In this document: positions 18,956-28,728 of the stretch, piece by piece
How the letters are laid out: every line of letters starts with the position of its first letter
Numbering within the stretch: the first letter of the stretch is position 1
NCBI RefSeq assembly: GCF_024169925.1
Contig: NZ_JALJXF010000001.1
Coordinates: forward strand, 1,494,001 to 1,558,000
Length of the DNA stretch: 64,000 nucleotides
Direction: 5' to 3'
DNA from: Methylorubrum extorquens
Lineage (GTDB): Bacteria; Pseudomonadota; Alphaproteobacteria; Rhizobiales; Beijerinckiaceae
The notes under the pieces: model-generated
Databases searched by the model: none
The model's input: only the letters and a program-made list of their open reading frames with translations
What the model was told of the DNA's origin: nothing
Made by a program: the position numbers and the translations under genes

Positions 18956-19384
18956 ATGAGCCTCCTCGGAAGCATCGTCAGCAAGATCCTTAACCCGTTC
19001 GGCTCGTCGGAGGCGAAGGCCGGCGAGTCGTCCGCCAAGCCCTCCGAGACGCAGGCCCAGCCGTCTTCCGGCGGCGGCAGCGCCCCGGCCTCCACGCCCA
19101 CCAGCGGCGGAACGTCGTCGGGCGGACCGGTCGATGTCGAGGCCGTGCTCAACGACCTCGCCGCGAAGAACTCGCAGAAGCTGAACTGGCGCAGCTCGAT
19201 CGTCGATCTGATGAAGCTGCTCGACCTCGATTCGAGCCTGCACGCCCGCCAGCAGCTCGCCGACGAGCTGCACTACACCGGCGACAAGAACGACTCGGCC
19301 TCGATGAACGTTTGGCTGCACAAGCAGGTCATCAAGAAGCTCGAAGAGAACGGCGGCAAGGTCCCGGCCGACCTCAAGGACTGA
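18956..19384 (+). CDS. DUF3597 domain-containing protein
   Basis: This encodes a 142-residue protein. The first 25 residues (SLLGSIVSKILNPFGSS) are followed by a Ser/Thr/Gly/Pro-rich linker to about residue 60. A conserved helical domain comes next (VEAVLNDLAAKNSQKLNWR, SLHARQQLADELHYTGD, MNVWLHKQVIKKLEENG). It is the typical DUF3597 layout, function unknown. A strong hairpin starts at its stop codon. Confidence 0.88.
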   Translation: MSLLGSIVSKILNPFGSSEAKAGESSAKPSETQAQPSSGGGSAPASTPTSGGTSSGGPVDVEAVLNDLAAKNSQKLNWRSSIVDLMKLLDLDSSLHARQQLADELHYTGDKNDSASMNVWLHKQVIKKLEENGGKVPADLKD

Positions 19385-19518
19385 TACGGTTTCCGCTTGA
19401 TCCAAGCGGGGACCGTATCGGCAAGCCCGCGCGGCGCTTGAGGAGGGTACCCACGCGCCAGCGCGGTGGGTACCCGCCGAAGCCCAAATCCGCCATCCCG
19501 AAGGGATCAAGCGGATTT
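19383..19518. repeat. Three back-to-back palindromes after the DUF3597 gene
   Basis: Three hairpins lie within 136 bases. 19383-19419 has 17-base arms (GATACGGTTTCCGCTTG and its near-complement). 19445-19475 pairs GGGTACCCACGCG with CGCGGTGGGTACCC. 19486-19518 pairs AAATCCGC plus ATCCC with GGGAT plus GCGGATTT. The first begins inside the stop codon and may terminate transcription. The cluster looks like a composite of dispersed intergenic repeats. Confidence 0.8.
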
Positions 19519-19667
19519 GGTCTGAGAGCGGGGAAGGAGAGGGCAAAGAGGTACAGGCGCGGCGCAGGAAATCCGGTGCGCGAGCCCCCCGCCGCGGCGG
19601 CAACATGAAGACGGTTTGCGGTCCGGTATCTGGCCAAAGCATCGGTATCTTCGGCCGGTCTCCTCCG

Positions 19668-21152
19668 TCACAGGTGCGGATCATCCGCTGCCGTAAGGCG
19701 ACCCTCGGCTATCGCGGCGCGGAACAGCGCGTAATCCGCGGCATTGCGGTCACCGTAGGCTTGCGCCCAATCGGCGAAGGCTTCACGCAGGTCGGCGCGC
19801 CCATCGTGACCGAAGTAGCCCGCGATCGCCGCCGCATCCCCGGTGCGGGCATGCGCCTTCGCCAGCAGCGCACCGTACGCGTGCGAGAAGTACATCAGCG
19901 AGCGACCCGCCATACGATTGAGCGGAATATCGCCCTTCATGTTCTTCATCTGACGCACATAGAACGGGCGGCCATCGATGCTGGTCCAGCCGAGCAGCGG
20001 GTCCCCCACGGCTTGCAGCAGACGTTGTCCGTAGATCACGCGCTCGCCCTCGTGGCTGGCGTAGGGCTCGGGCATGCCGCGAAGATACGGTGTGCTCGCC
20101 GGTCGCACCGCCTCCTTGACTTGGAGGAAGAGCGCGTCCTGGTCCGAATTTCCGCACAGCAAGGCGACATAGGCCCGGGTTCCGACGCTGCCGACGCCGA
20201 CCACCCGGTGTGCGACATCGACGACGTGGTAGCGGCTCAGCATGAACCGCCGCTCGCGCGGCAGCGTCTCGGCGTAGCGTTCCAGGCCGGCCGTGATGCT
20301 CTGGCGTGTCGCCTCATCGACGCGGGTGAGGATCGGCGGCTCCTCGCGGAAGCGCCAGCCACCATCCGTGCGCCGCTCGCCGACCCGATCGAGCAGGCTC
20401 TTGTTGTTCTTGCGTCTGGCCTTCTCGACAGCTCGGTGCACCACAGCCTGCGACTGGGCATCGATCTCGATGCCGATGAAATCGAGATCATCGGCGCGCG
20501 CGGCCTGCTGCCAGACGTCCAGCGATCCACGCGGAGCAAGATCGTCCATGGTGTGCTGGTAGCCCGCGGCGGCGCTTTGCACCGCCTGACGCCGTTCGGC
20601 CACGGGCACGGCGGCGTCCCGCGCCGCGACCTCGATACTCGCGCACAGCCGTTTCAGATCCCATTCCCACGGTCCGACCGTGACCTCATCGAAATCGTTG
20701 AGATCCAGCACGACCTCGCCCTGCGGCGAGCCGAACAAGCCGAAGTTCGAGATGTGGGCGTCACCGTTCATCACGACATCGATCGCACCGCGCGGTCCCT
20801 GAGCCAGATCCCAGGCCATGACCTGCGCCGCCCCGCGCAAGAAGGCGAACGGCGAGGAGGCCATGCGGGCGACCCGCAGCGGGATGAGGTGTTCCTGCCG
20901 GCCGGCATGCGCCCCTTCGATGAGCGAGACCGGGTCGGGTCGATCCGCGTCGGCGCTCAGGATGGCATGATCGGCGTGGGGAAGGTCGCGTCGCAGCGTC
21001 TTGCCCGCGGCTCGACGCTTGTCCCACGGCTCGACTCCGGTGCGCAGGTCGATGTGCGGGAAGTCGGCCAGCGGCTCCAGAACGACCTCTTCAGCAGCCT
21101 CGATGATCGCGGCCTGCTCGCCCGATCCTGGTGCCGTGACGTCGTGATCCAT
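19668..21152 (-). CDS. DUF2252 domain-containing protein
   Basis: This encodes a 494-residue protein of the DUF2252 family, a kinase-like fold of unknown function. Diagnostic segments are PFAFLRGAAQVMAWDL, VMNGDAHISNFGLFGSP (an HxxN-type catalytic-loop look-alike), VLDLNDFDEVTVGPWEWDLKRL and DALFLQVKEA. The ending YALFRAAIAEGRLTA is also typical. It stands alone, transcribed toward the palindrome cluster. Confidence 0.9.
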   Translation of the reverse strand: MDHDVTAPGSGEQAAIIEAAEEVVLEPLADFPHIDLRTGVEPWDKRRAAGKTLRRDLPHADHAILSADADRPDPVSLIEGAHAGRQEHLIPLRVARMASSPFAFLRGAAQVMAWDLAQGPRGAIDVVMNGDAHISNFGLFGSPQGEVVLDLNDFDEVTVGPWEWDLKRLCASIEVAARDAAVPVAERRQAVQSAAAGYQHTMDDLAPRGSLDVWQQAARADDLDFIGIEIDAQSQAVVHRAVEKARRKNNKSLLDRVGERRTDGGWRFREEPPILTRVDEATRQSITAGLERYAETLPRERRFMLSRYHVVDVAHRVVGVGSVGTRAYVALLCGNSDQDALFLQVKEAVRPASTPYLRGMPEPYASHEGERVIYGQRLLQAVGDPLLGWTSIDGRPFYVRQMKNMKGDIPLNRMAGRSLMYFSHAYGALLAKAHARTGDAAAIAGYFGHDGRADLREAFADWAQAYGDRNAADYALFRAAIAEGRLTAADDPHL

Positions 21153-21626
21153 CGTGCGTTCCGTCGTCAGGTGCGTCCGCGATGAGCCGCGGTCACTCCG
21201 CTTACGGCTTCAAGCCGTCGCCCCGCAACACGACCGAACGGACCGCCTCCTCCTGCATCCGCCTCAAAAAATCTCAGCAGCCCTCGGCCGGGCAATCGCG
21301 CGCGTATGCCCCTCCATCGGGGATTGATGGCGGACGAGTGGGCTCCGGCTCGGCGGACCGGCGCCGAGCGGCAGGATGCCCGATATCGAGCAGCGGAAAA
21401 CGCGGCCGTCGGCGGGGCGCCGCCCGAACCGTGTTGTCGGCAAGGGGGCCGCGCGGCGCGGTCGTGCCGCTTCAACGGGCGCGGATCTTGCGGAGGCGCG
21501 GCCGACCGGTGCGGGCAAGGCTCGCGCCGGCGGGTCAGACAACACGTCGGACCGGAGGCGCCCGAAGATCCGGGCAGGGTCACTCGTCGAACCCCAGCAT
21601 CTTCCGGCCGCCACAAGGAAACCGGT
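21153..21626. other. Gap without a recognised gene
   Basis: This 474-base GC-rich stretch lies between two divergent genes. Open frames here are Arg/Gly-rich and look non-coding. Promoters of both neighbours must lie here, but no convincing promoter or operator was identified. An AAGGAA ribosome-binding site sits just before 21627. Confidence 0.5.
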
Positions 21627-22463
21627 ATGGCTTACCTCGCGCCCTCCGAATTCGTGACCAAGATGGTCGATGCCGGAGAATCCAAGATCTTCATGGCGAC
21701 CCGCGACACCGTGATCCGCGCCTACATGGCGGGCGCGATCCTGGCGCTTGCCGCGGTCTTCGCCGTCACCATCACCCAGCAGACCGGAATCCCGATCCTC
21801 GGCGCCGCCCTGTTCCCGGTCGGCTTCTGCATGCTCTACCTGCTGGGCTTCGATCTTCTGACCGGCGTCTTCGTGCTCGCCCCGCTGGCGCTCCTCGACG
21901 GACGTCCGGGCGTGACCTGGGGCGGGGTGCTGCGCAACTGGGGCCTCGTCTTCCTCGGCAACTTCCTGGGCGCGCTCACCGTGGCCTTCATGATGGCCTT
22001 CGTGTTCACCTTCGGGTTCACCGCGCCGGCCGACAAGGTCGGCGAGTTCATCGCCCATGTCGGCGAGCGCCGCACCCTCGGCTATGCAGCTCACGGCGTC
22101 GGCGGCTGGTTCACGATCTTCATTCGCGGCATGCTGTGCAACTGGATGGTCTCGACCGGCGTCGTCGGCGCGATGATCTCGACCACGGTAAGCGGCAAGG
22201 TCATCGCCATGTGGATGCCCATCATGGTGTTCTTCTACATGACCTTCGAGCATTCGGTCGTGAACATGTTCCTGTTCCCGTTCGGCCTGATGATGGGTGG
22301 CAACTTCTCGATCGGGGATTACTTCTTCTGGAACGAGATCCCGACCGTGCTGGGCAACCTCGTCGGCGGCCTCGCCTTCACGGGGCTCACCCTCTACACC
22401 ACCCACGTCCGCACCGCGCCGAAGCGCGCCGTCCAGGGCGAGGCGCGCCGCCTCGCCGCCTGA
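21627..22463 (+). CDS. Formate/nitrite transporter family protein
   Basis: This encodes a 278-residue pentameric-channel subunit of the FNT family with six transmembrane helices. Family features include FIRGMLCNWMVSTG and FYMTFEHSVVNMF. The start ATG 21627 follows AAGGAA at a good distance and begins MAYLAPSEFVTKM; the longer frame is rejected. The phosphatase/kinase fusion follows after 66 bases on the same strand. That pairing is seen beside nitrite-handling genes in other proteobacteria, so nitrite is the favoured substrate by context. Confidence 0.92.
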   Translation: MAYLAPSEFVTKMVDAGESKIFMATRDTVIRAYMAGAILALAAVFAVTITQQTGIPILGAALFPVGFCMLYLLGFDLLTGVFVLAPLALLDGRPGVTWGGVLRNWGLVFLGNFLGALTVAFMMAFVFTFGFTAPADKVGEFIAHVGERRTLGYAAHGVGGWFTIFIRGMLCNWMVSTGVVGAMISTTVSGKVIAMWMPIMVFFYMTFEHSVVNMFLFPFGLMMGGNFSIGDYFFWNEIPTVLGNLVGGLAFTGLTLYTTHVRTAPKRAVQGEARRLAA

Positions 22464-22529
22464 TCCGCGCTTGACCCGACGGGGACCCGCGCCGCAAGGG
22501 CACGGGTCCCCTCGCGCGCGGCCGTCCCC

Positions 22530-24248
22530 ATGACGAACGACCTGAAGCTCACGCTCGGCCAGCACAGCGAGGCGGGCCGCAAACCCTCCAACCAGGATTT
22601 TCATGGGGCGCTGGTCCCCGGGCAGCCGGCTCTGGGGCTCAAGGGCGCGGCCATCGCCATCGCGGACGGGATCGGCAGCAGCGCGGTCAGCCACGTCGCC
22701 AGCGAGACCGCGGTCAAGAGCTTCCTCACCGACTACTACGACACCCCCGACACGTGGTCGGTGAAGAGCGCGGCGCAGCGCGTGATCGCGGCGGCCAATT
22801 CCTGGCTGTACGCCGAGACGCGGCGCAGCCGGCACGAGCCCGACCGGGGCTACGTCACCACCTTCAGCGCTCTCATCCTCAAGGGCCGCACCGCCCACTT
22901 CTTCCATGTCGGCGACGGGCGGATCTGCCGGGTTGCGGGCCGCTCCTTGGAGCAATTGACCGAGGATCACCGCCTCGTCCTGTCGGCGGAGGAATCGTAT
23001 CTCGGCCGGGCGCTGGGCGCGGGCGCACGCGTGGAGATCGACCATGCCAGTGTGCCGACCGAGCCCGGCGACGTCTTCCTCCTGACGACCGACGGCGTGC
23101 ACGAGCATGTCGATCCAGAGACGATCGCCGGCCTGATCGCACAGCATGCTGCCGATCTCGACATTGCTGCCCAGAAAATCGTCAGACATGCCTACGAAGC
23201 CGGCAGTGCCGACAATCTCACCGCACAGATCGTGCGCATCGAGGCAGCACCTGAGGACGGACCGGCCGATCTTACGGGCCGCGTCGCAGATCTGGCGCCC
23301 GCGCCCCTGCTCGATCCACCGACAGACTTCGACGGCTACCGGGTGCTGCGCACGCTCCACGCGAGCCACCGCAGCCACGTCTACCTCGCACGGGATTCAG
23401 AGACCGGCGAGCCCGTCGCCCTCAAGCTGCCCTCGACGGACGCGCGCGACGACCCTGCGCAGCTGCGCCGGCTCGTCATGGAAGAGTGGATCGCCCGGCG
23501 CATCGACAACCCCCACGTGCTGAAGGCCCAGCCGCAGGCGCGGCGGCGCAGCCACCTCTACACGGCGATGGAGTATGTCGAGGGGCGCACGCTGGCACAG
23601 TGGATGCGCGACAATCCTGCACCGGACCTGGAGATCGTGCGCGGTCTCGTCGAGCAGATCGCGCGGGGCCTGCAGGCCTTCCACCGGCGCGAGATGGTGC
23701 ATCAGGATCTGCGGCCTCAGAACGTCCTGATCGATGCCGCCGGCACCGCGCGGATCATCGATTTCGGCGCGACGCGCGTGGCGGGCGTGGCCGAGCTCGC
23801 CCCCGAGGAACCGGTGCTCGGCACCCAGCAGTACAGCGCGCCCGAATACCTCGCCGGCCATCCCGGCACGCAAGCGGCGGACGTGTTCTCCCTCGGGATC
23901 ATCGCCTACCAGATGCTGACCGGCCAGCTGCCCTACGGCGCGGCGGCCGCGCGGGCATCGACCGAGGCGCGGGCGCGGCGCCTGCGCTACGTCCCGCTCT
24001 CGGCCGTACGGCCGGGCCTACCGGTCTGGGTCGACGGCGCCCTGCGCAAGGCCGTCCACCCGAACCCGGCGCTGCGCTACGAGGCGCTCTCGGCCTTCAC
24101 CTACGACCTGCGCCACCCCAACCCTTCGCTCGCCGGAATGCGCCGGTCGGCTTTGCTGGAGCGCAATCCGGTCCTGTTCTGGAAGCTCGTCTCGCTGGGG
24201 CTCGCGCTCGCGCTCCTCGCCCTGCTGGCGACGTGGTCGCGCACCTGA
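22530..24248 (+). CDS. Fused PP2C phosphatase / Ser-Thr kinase, membrane-anchored
   Basis: This encodes a 572-residue bifunctional protein. Residues 1-235 form a PP2C phosphatase with metal-binding motifs NQDFHG, AIADGIGSS, LLTTDGVHE and SADNLTAQI. Residues 265-535 form a protein kinase with VALKLP (ATP Lys), HQDLRPQNVLID (catalytic loop with HQD instead of HRD) and IIDFGATR (DFG). A C-terminal helix (LVSLGLALALLALLATW) anchors it to the membrane. Both activities appear intact. It follows the formate/nitrite channel closely and probably tunes it or related nitrogen functions. Confidence 0.92.
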   Translation: MTNDLKLTLGQHSEAGRKPSNQDFHGALVPGQPALGLKGAAIAIADGIGSSAVSHVASETAVKSFLTDYYDTPDTWSVKSAAQRVIAAANSWLYAETRRSRHEPDRGYVTTFSALILKGRTAHFFHVGDGRICRVAGRSLEQLTEDHRLVLSAEESYLGRALGAGARVEIDHASVPTEPGDVFLLTTDGVHEHVDPETIAGLIAQHAADLDIAAQKIVRHAYEAGSADNLTAQIVRIEAAPEDGPADLTGRVADLAPAPLLDPPTDFDGYRVLRTLHASHRSHVYLARDSETGEPVALKLPSTDARDDPAQLRRLVMEEWIARRIDNPHVLKAQPQARRRSHLYTAMEYVEGRTLAQWMRDNPAPDLEIVRGLVEQIARGLQAFHRREMVHQDLRPQNVLIDAAGTARIIDFGATRVAGVAELAPEEPVLGTQQYSAPEYLAGHPGTQAADVFSLGIIAYQMLTGQLPYGAAAARASTEARARRLRYVPLSAVRPGLPVWVDGALRKAVHPNPALRYEALSAFTYDLRHPNPSLAGMRRSALLERNPVLFWKLVSLGLALALLALLATWSRT

Positions 24249-24274
24249 ACGCGAACGTGGAGTCAGGTTTCGAG

Positions 24275-24309
24275 AGGACAAGTTCTTTCACAGGTCCAGG
24301 GCAGGGCCT
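24275..24309. repeat. Dispersed intergenic repeat, copy 1 (GGACAAGT type)
   Basis: This carries AGGACAAGTTCTTTCACAGG and then TCCAGGGCAGGGCCT. A second copy with four or five differences lies at 32792-32827. It sits just after the stop codon of the phosphatase/kinase gene. Confidence 0.7.
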
Positions 24310-24378
24310 CGAATGAAGAGACCCGGGACACTGCCCCGTCTCAACTCGGGGTCGTAGGTGCCGCCGAGCCAGGCGCGC

Positions 24379-24486
24379 GCGGACGTGTTCGATGACATCG
24401 AACGCTTCCACAACCCGGCGCGGCGCCACTCGACCTCGGGCTACATCAGCCCTGTCGAGTTCGAGAACCGAGTCCAATGGGCTTAG
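24379..24486 (+). pseudogene. IS3-family transposase C-terminal remnant
   Basis: Read from 24379 the frame gives ADVFDDIERFHNPARRHS, then TSGYISPVEFENRVQWA and a TAG at 24484-24486. This is the well-known tail of IS3-type OrfB (family pattern YIERFYNPRRRHSALGYLSPVEFE). All upstream domains are missing, so it is a 3' stub left by deletion. Confidence 0.8.
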
Positions 24487-24568
24487 GAAGGTGTCCACCA
24501 AACCGGCAGCAGGCCAACTCAGCGCGTTCCTCAGCGAGACAATTGGCCGAAGTCGGGCTGGGAGTCCC

Positions 24569-25852
24569 TCAGGCTGCTCTGACGAGATCGAGGAATCGAG
24601 TGACTTCGGAAGTGAGCTTCGCGGACCGCTTGGATAACTCGGATACCGATCCGATGACTTGCGACACGGTCGTTTCGCTCTGGACCGCCCCGGTCGCTAC
24701 GCTACCGATGCTCGCACTGACGCTGCTCGTGTTCGACGCCGCCTTGGAAATGTTCCCGGCGATGTCGTTGGTCGCCGCGCCCTGCTGCTCGACGGCGGCG
24801 GCTATGGAAGTCGCCACATCCGCGATGGCCTGAATCCGCTTCGAAATGTTCTGGATCGCCGCCACGGTGTCACCGGTCACAGCCTGGATGCTGCCGATCT
24901 GCGTGGTGATGTTCTCGGTAGCTCTGGCCGTCTGGCTCGCCAGGGCCTTCACCTCCGAGGCGACCACCGCAAAGCCGCGTCCGGCCTCGCCCGCGCGGGC
25001 AGCCTCGATCGTCGCGTTCAGGGCCAAGAGGTTGGTCTGGCTGGCGATCGTCGAGATCATACTCACCATGTCGCCGATGCGGAGGGTGGCGGCCTTGAGC
25101 TCGTCGACGAGCGCCACGGTTTGTGCCGCTTCCAGAACCGCCGCGCTCGTCATGGACGTGGAGCCCTCGACCTGTCGGGCGATTTCCACGATCGACGCAC
25201 CGAGTTCCTCCGTGGCGGAGGCCACCACCATGACATTGTCCCGCACTTCGATCGCCGAACCGGCCGCCGTGGCCGACAGGCTCGATGTCGATTCGATCGA
25301 GTGCGCCATAATCGCGGCTCCGTCGCTGAGGAGTTCCGTCGACGTGGCGATATCCTGGGCGATCTTCCCGACGTTGCTCTGGAAGTTGTCGGCGAGGGCT
25401 GACAGCTCCCGGCGCCGCTCGGCTGCGGCGAGAACTTGGCCGATGTCGTCCGCCTGGGCGATGCTGTAGGCGGTTCCTTCGTGGACGATCACGAAGACAT
25501 GGATGTCGACGCCGAAGGAAATTCCGTCTTCCCTGATGAATTCCACCGCCGCTTTATGCCATCCTTTTGCCTGCAGCCCGGCCACGACTTCCGTGACGAC
25601 GTCCATCTTCTTGCGCCCGTTCGGCTGCTCCAGGTGGAAGAGCGAGGAAACATGCCGACCGATGAGCGCATCGGCGGATGTAACCCCCATCGCTTTCACG
25701 AAAGCATCGTTCGCGAAGAAGATGTTGTTCTGATCCTTTTCGAGATCGACCATGAAAACAGGCATCGGAAGAGCCTTCATGGCGGACGAAGCGAAGTCGT
25801 ATCCAAGCAGATCGCTTGAAAATTTCTTAACTTTTCTGCCGCCAAATTTCAT
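24569..25852 (-). CDS. Cytoplasmic PAS-domain methyl-accepting chemotaxis protein
   Basis: This encodes a 427-residue chemoreceptor without membrane helices. Residues 20-130 form a PAS sensor ([20 protein letters not shown]). The rest is a coiled-coil signalling domain with the highly conserved hairpin tip [20 protein letters not shown] followed by [18 protein letters not shown] 25852 is preferred over GTG 25861 because AAGGA lies about 10 bases before it. The AT-rich stretch upstream (about 25865-25925) is a likely promoter region. With no transmembrane part it should sense an internal signal such as redox or a flavin/heme state. Confidence 0.92.
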   Translation of the reverse strand: MKFGGRKVKKFSSDLLGYDFASSAMKALPMPVFMVDLEKDQNNIFFANDAFVKAMGVTSADALIGRHVSSLFHLEQPNGRKKMDVVTEVVAGLQAKGWHKAAVEFIREDGISFGVDIHVFVIVHEGTAYSIAQADDIGQVLAAAERRRELSALADNFQSNVGKIAQDIATSTELLSDGAAIMAHSIESTSSLSATAAGSAIEVRDNVMVVASATEELGASIVEIARQVEGSTSMTSAAVLEAAQTVALVDELKAATLRIGDMVSMISTIASQTNLLALNATIEAARAGEAGRGFAVVASEVKALASQTARATENITTQIGSIQAVTGDTVAAIQNISKRIQAIADVATSIAAAVEQQGAATNDIAGNISKAASNTSSVSASIGSVATGAVQSETTVSQVIGSVSELSKRSAKLTSEVTRFLDLVRAA

Positions 25853-26127
25853 GGATGCCACATCCTTAATGTGCCGATAAATTTCTTAATAAGACAAATG
25901 GAATTAACAAATAATTGCACGGTGACGTGCTTGTATCTGTCATTTATGCATTCTCGCTTGCTGGATGCTTGGTCCCGCTGAGGTCGAAGCGCGCTACTCC
26001 GCTCAGGCCGAGGTACAAGCCTTGGCCGCCCGATCCGAGCCGAATAGCCTTCCGGGAAACCCATAGCGATTCAAGCCCGGCAAATGGGGTCCACTCCTAC
26101 CGCGTGCAGATCCCCCGCGAAGACGGA

Positions 26128-26282
26128 TCAAAGCCCTCCGCCCGCCACCGTGATGGTCTGACCTGTCATGGCGGCGGCCGAGTGACCGCAGAGCCAAGCC
26201 ACTGCACCGGCGACCTCGTCGGGCGGGACGAGGCGGCCCTGGGGGTTGTGACGGACGAGGGAGGCCAGCGCCGCGTCCCCTC
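26128..26282 (-). pseudogene. C-terminal fragment of an SDR oxidoreductase
   Basis: On the minus strand the frame reads [19 protein letters not shown], then [20 protein letters not shown], then [12 protein letters not shown] and TGA 26128-26130. This is the standard SDR C-terminus. The Rossmann fold and catalytic site are absent. The fragment ends where the integrase fragment begins, so two broken genes have been joined. Confidence 0.82.
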
Positions 26283-26780
26283 GGAACCCATCAGCGCCTC
26301 GCCTTCGACCTCTTGCTCTACACCGGCCTGCGCTGCGGCGATGCCGTGCGCCTCGGGCGCCCGCACGTCCGTGGTGGCAACCTCACAATCCGGACGGAGA
26401 AGACAGGCATGGTGTGGTGGCCGCGCCGATCCTGCCGGCGCTGGCTGCATCGATCGCTGCGGCGCCGACGGGTGAATTGACCTTCATCGCAACTGAGCGC
26501 GACAGGCCCTTCACCAAGGAGTCGTTCGGCACGTGGTTCGGCAAGGTCTGCCGTACAGCCGGCTGCCCCGGATCAGCGCATGGTCTTCGCAAGGCCGGAG
26601 CTCGCCGCACGGCCGAGGACGGAGCCACGGAAGCGCAGCTCAACGCGCTGTTTGGATGAGCCGATGGAAGCCGGGAAAGCGCGATCTACACGCGCACTGC
26701 CAACCGGGCGAAGCTCGCCCGTCAGGCAAGAAAAAATCCCGCACCCTTCGACAAGGTACGGGATCAAAATTTAGAAGACC
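26283..26780 (+). pseudogene. Frameshifted tyrosine integrase remnant
   Basis: Three reading frames in succession carry parts of one integrase catalytic domain. The first is [20 protein letters not shown] (box I Arg). The second is PILPALAASIAAAPTGELTF followed by KESFGTWFGKV and AHGLRKAGARR. The third is ESAIYTRTANRAKLARQA, with the catalytic Tyr. At least two frameshifts and a missing N-terminus show that it is dead. It ends within 30 bases of tRNA-Leu, its likely former attachment site. Confidence 0.85.
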
Positions 26781-26807
26781 AGGGACCTCAACAACTTGGA
26801 GATCGAA

Positions 26808-26892
26808 TGGTGCCCAGGAAAGGACTCGAACCTTCACCTCTTGCAAGACTGGTACCTGAAACCAGCGCGTCTACCAATTCCGCCACCTGGGC
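26808..26892 (-). tRNA. tRNA-Leu (anticodon CAG)
   Basis: On the minus strand the acceptor GCCCAGG pairs with CCTGGGC. A discriminator A and an encoded CCA follow. The anticodon loop TTTCAGG gives CAG, and the long variable arm (CTTGCAAGAG) is typical of leucine tRNAs. The T arm has GGTTCGAGTCC. The length is 85 nt with CCA. Its 3' end faces the integrase remnant. Confidence 0.95.
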
Positions 26893-27044
26893 GCCGGACC
26901 GTTGCCGGTCGGCGATGGGGTTCGTTTAGGGGGCGGCGGCGAAGGCGTCAATCGCTGTTTCGCTGCCGCCGGTCAAAAATCCTGAAGCGGGGGGATTCGC
27001 GCGGCGCGGGGGCAACACGCCCGTGCCGCGCGTCGGGGCGCGGC

Positions 27045-28454
27045 TCAGCCGCGCCACTCGCGGATGTCGACGAAGCGGCCCGCCACCGCCGCCGCCGCCG
27101 CCATCGCCGGGGAGACGAGGTGGGTGCGCCCGCGCGGGCCCTGGCGGCCCTCGAAGTTGCGGTTCGAAGTCGAGGCACAGCGCTCGCCCGGCCGCAGTTT
27201 GTCCGGGTTCATGCCAAGGCACATCGAGCAGCCGGGCTCGCGCCAGTCGAAGCCGGCATCCTTGAGGATGCGGTCGATCCCCTCGGCTTCGGCCTGCGCC
27301 TTTACGAGGCCGGAGCCCGGCACAACCATCGCCGAGACGCCGTCATGCACCTTGCGACCCTCGACCATCTTGGCGACGATCCGCAGATCCTCGATGCGGC
27401 CGTTGGTGCAGGAACCGATGAACACCCGGTCGAGGGTGACGTCGGTCATCCGCGTGCCCGGCGTCAGGCCCATATAGGCCAGCGCCTTCTCCTTGGACTG
27501 GCGCTTGTTCTCATCCGCGATCTGGGCCGGATCGGGCACCGTGCCGAGAATCGAGACGATGTCCTCGGGCGAAGTGCCCCAGGAGACCAGCGGGGGGAGG
27601 TTCGCGGCGTCGAGACGAATCTCGCGGTCGAAATGCGCGCCCTCGTCGGTGGCCAGGCTCTCCCAGTAGCGGCGGGCGGCGTCGAACGCCGCGCCCTTCG
27701 GCGCCTTCGGACGGCCGTTGACGTAGGCGTAGGTGGTCTCGTCGGGGGCGACCATGCCGGCGCGCGCGCCGCCCTCGATCGACATGTTGCAGATCGTCAT
27801 CCGGCCCTCCATCGAGAGGGCGCGGATCGCCTCGCCGGCATATTCGATGACGTGGCCGGTGCCGCCGGCGGTACCGATCTCGCCGATGATGGCGAGCACG
27901 ATGTCCTTGGCGCTGACGCCCCGCGGCAGGGTGCCGTCGACCGTCACCCGCATGTTCTTGGCCTTGCGCTGGATCAGCGTCTGCGTGGCGAGGACGTGCT
28001 CGACCTCCGAGGTGCCGATGCCGTGGGCGAGCGCCCCGAAGGCGCCGTGGGTCGAGGTGTGGGAATCGCCGCACACGATCGTCTGGCCCGGCAGGGTGAA
28101 GCCCTGCTCCGGCCCGATGATGTGGACGATGCCCTGGCGCTGGTCGAGGGCGTCGTAGAACTCGATGCCGAAGTCGCGCACGTTCTCGGCGAGCGCCTCG
28201 AGCTGCGTGCGGCTCTCGGGATCCTCAATGCCCTTGGAGCGGTCCGAGGTCTGGACGTTGTGATCGACCACCGCCAGTGTCTTGTGCGGCGCGCGCACCC
28301 CGCGACCGGCGACGCGAAGCCCCTCGAACGCCTGGGGGCTCGTCACCTCGTGCACGAGGTGACGGTCGATGTAGAGGAGGGCGGAGCCATCCGGCTCGAC
28401 ATCGACGACGTGGTCGTCCCAGATCTTGTCGTAGAGGGTGCGCGGCGCGGTCAT
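27045..28454 (-). CDS. leuC: 3-isopropylmalate dehydratase large subunit
   Basis: This encodes the 469-residue large subunit of isopropylmalate isomerase, the second step of leucine synthesis, an aconitase-family enzyme with a [4Fe-4S] cluster. Cluster and active-site motifs are complete: [29 protein letters not shown] and [14 protein letters not shown]. The N-terminus [17 protein letters not shown] is standard, so ATG 28454 is chosen over the longer open frame. leuD and leuB are not adjacent. An incomplete GC-rich spacer separates it from tRNA-Leu; no leader peptide or attenuator was recognised. Confidence 0.96.
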   Translation of the reverse strand: MTAPRTLYDKIWDDHVVDVEPDGSALLYIDRHLVHEVTSPQAFEGLRVAGRGVRAPHKTLAVVDHNVQTSDRSKGIEDPESRTQLEALAENVRDFGIEFYDALDQRQGIVHIIGPEQGFTLPGQTIVCGDSHTSTHGAFGALAHGIGTSEVEHVLATQTLIQRKAKNMRVTVDGTLPRGVSAKDIVLAIIGEIGTAGGTGHVIEYAGEAIRALSMEGRMTICNMSIEGGARAGMVAPDETTYAYVNGRPKAPKGAAFDAARRYWESLATDEGAHFDREIRLDAANLPPLVSWGTSPEDIVSILGTVPDPAQIADENKRQSKEKALAYMGLTPGTRMTDVTLDRVFIGSCTNGRIEDLRIVAKMVEGRKVHDGVSAMVVPGSGLVKAQAEAEGIDRILKDAGFDWREPGCSMCLGMNPDKLRPGERCASTSNRNFEGRQGPRGRTHLVSPAMAAAAAVAGRFVDIREWRG

Positions 28455-28728
28455 GGTGCAGCTATTCTGACGGGTTGAAGGCTCCATCGCGGAAAACGCC
28501 TCGACCGGGCCGCGGGAAACCATGCGGCCGGATCGTGGGGAGTATCCGGAAGACCTCTTGTGTAATGCTCCTCGGGCGATTTCGGAAGGGTGGCCGCGCA
28601 CATGCGGCGCGCATGACACTTTTGCGGCCCACTCGCCCCACCGGCTGGACCGGCACGCGCCGCAGCGATACTCCCGGCCACTCCTTTGTTGATTTCTTCT
28701 TTGCCGACCTCTGGGAGTCCGTAAGCCG

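Noticed and set aside
15714..18959. Long plus-strand open frames antisense to the TerB-like and ABC importer genes
   Set aside because: They mirror well-supported minus-strand genes, are rich in Arg/Gly/His and show no domain. High GC makes such antisense frames common.
19605..21185. 526-codon plus-strand frame antisense to the DUF2252 gene
   Set aside because: It is a mirror of a recognised family and has no domain pattern.
21264..23378. 704-codon minus-strand frame over the formate/nitrite channel and phosphatase/kinase genes
   Set aside because: The two plus-strand genes have strong motifs and the antisense protein is His/Gly/Arg-rich filler.
28455..28728. leuC leader peptide or attenuator
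   Set aside because: No short frame with a run of Leu codons followed by alternative hairpins was found.
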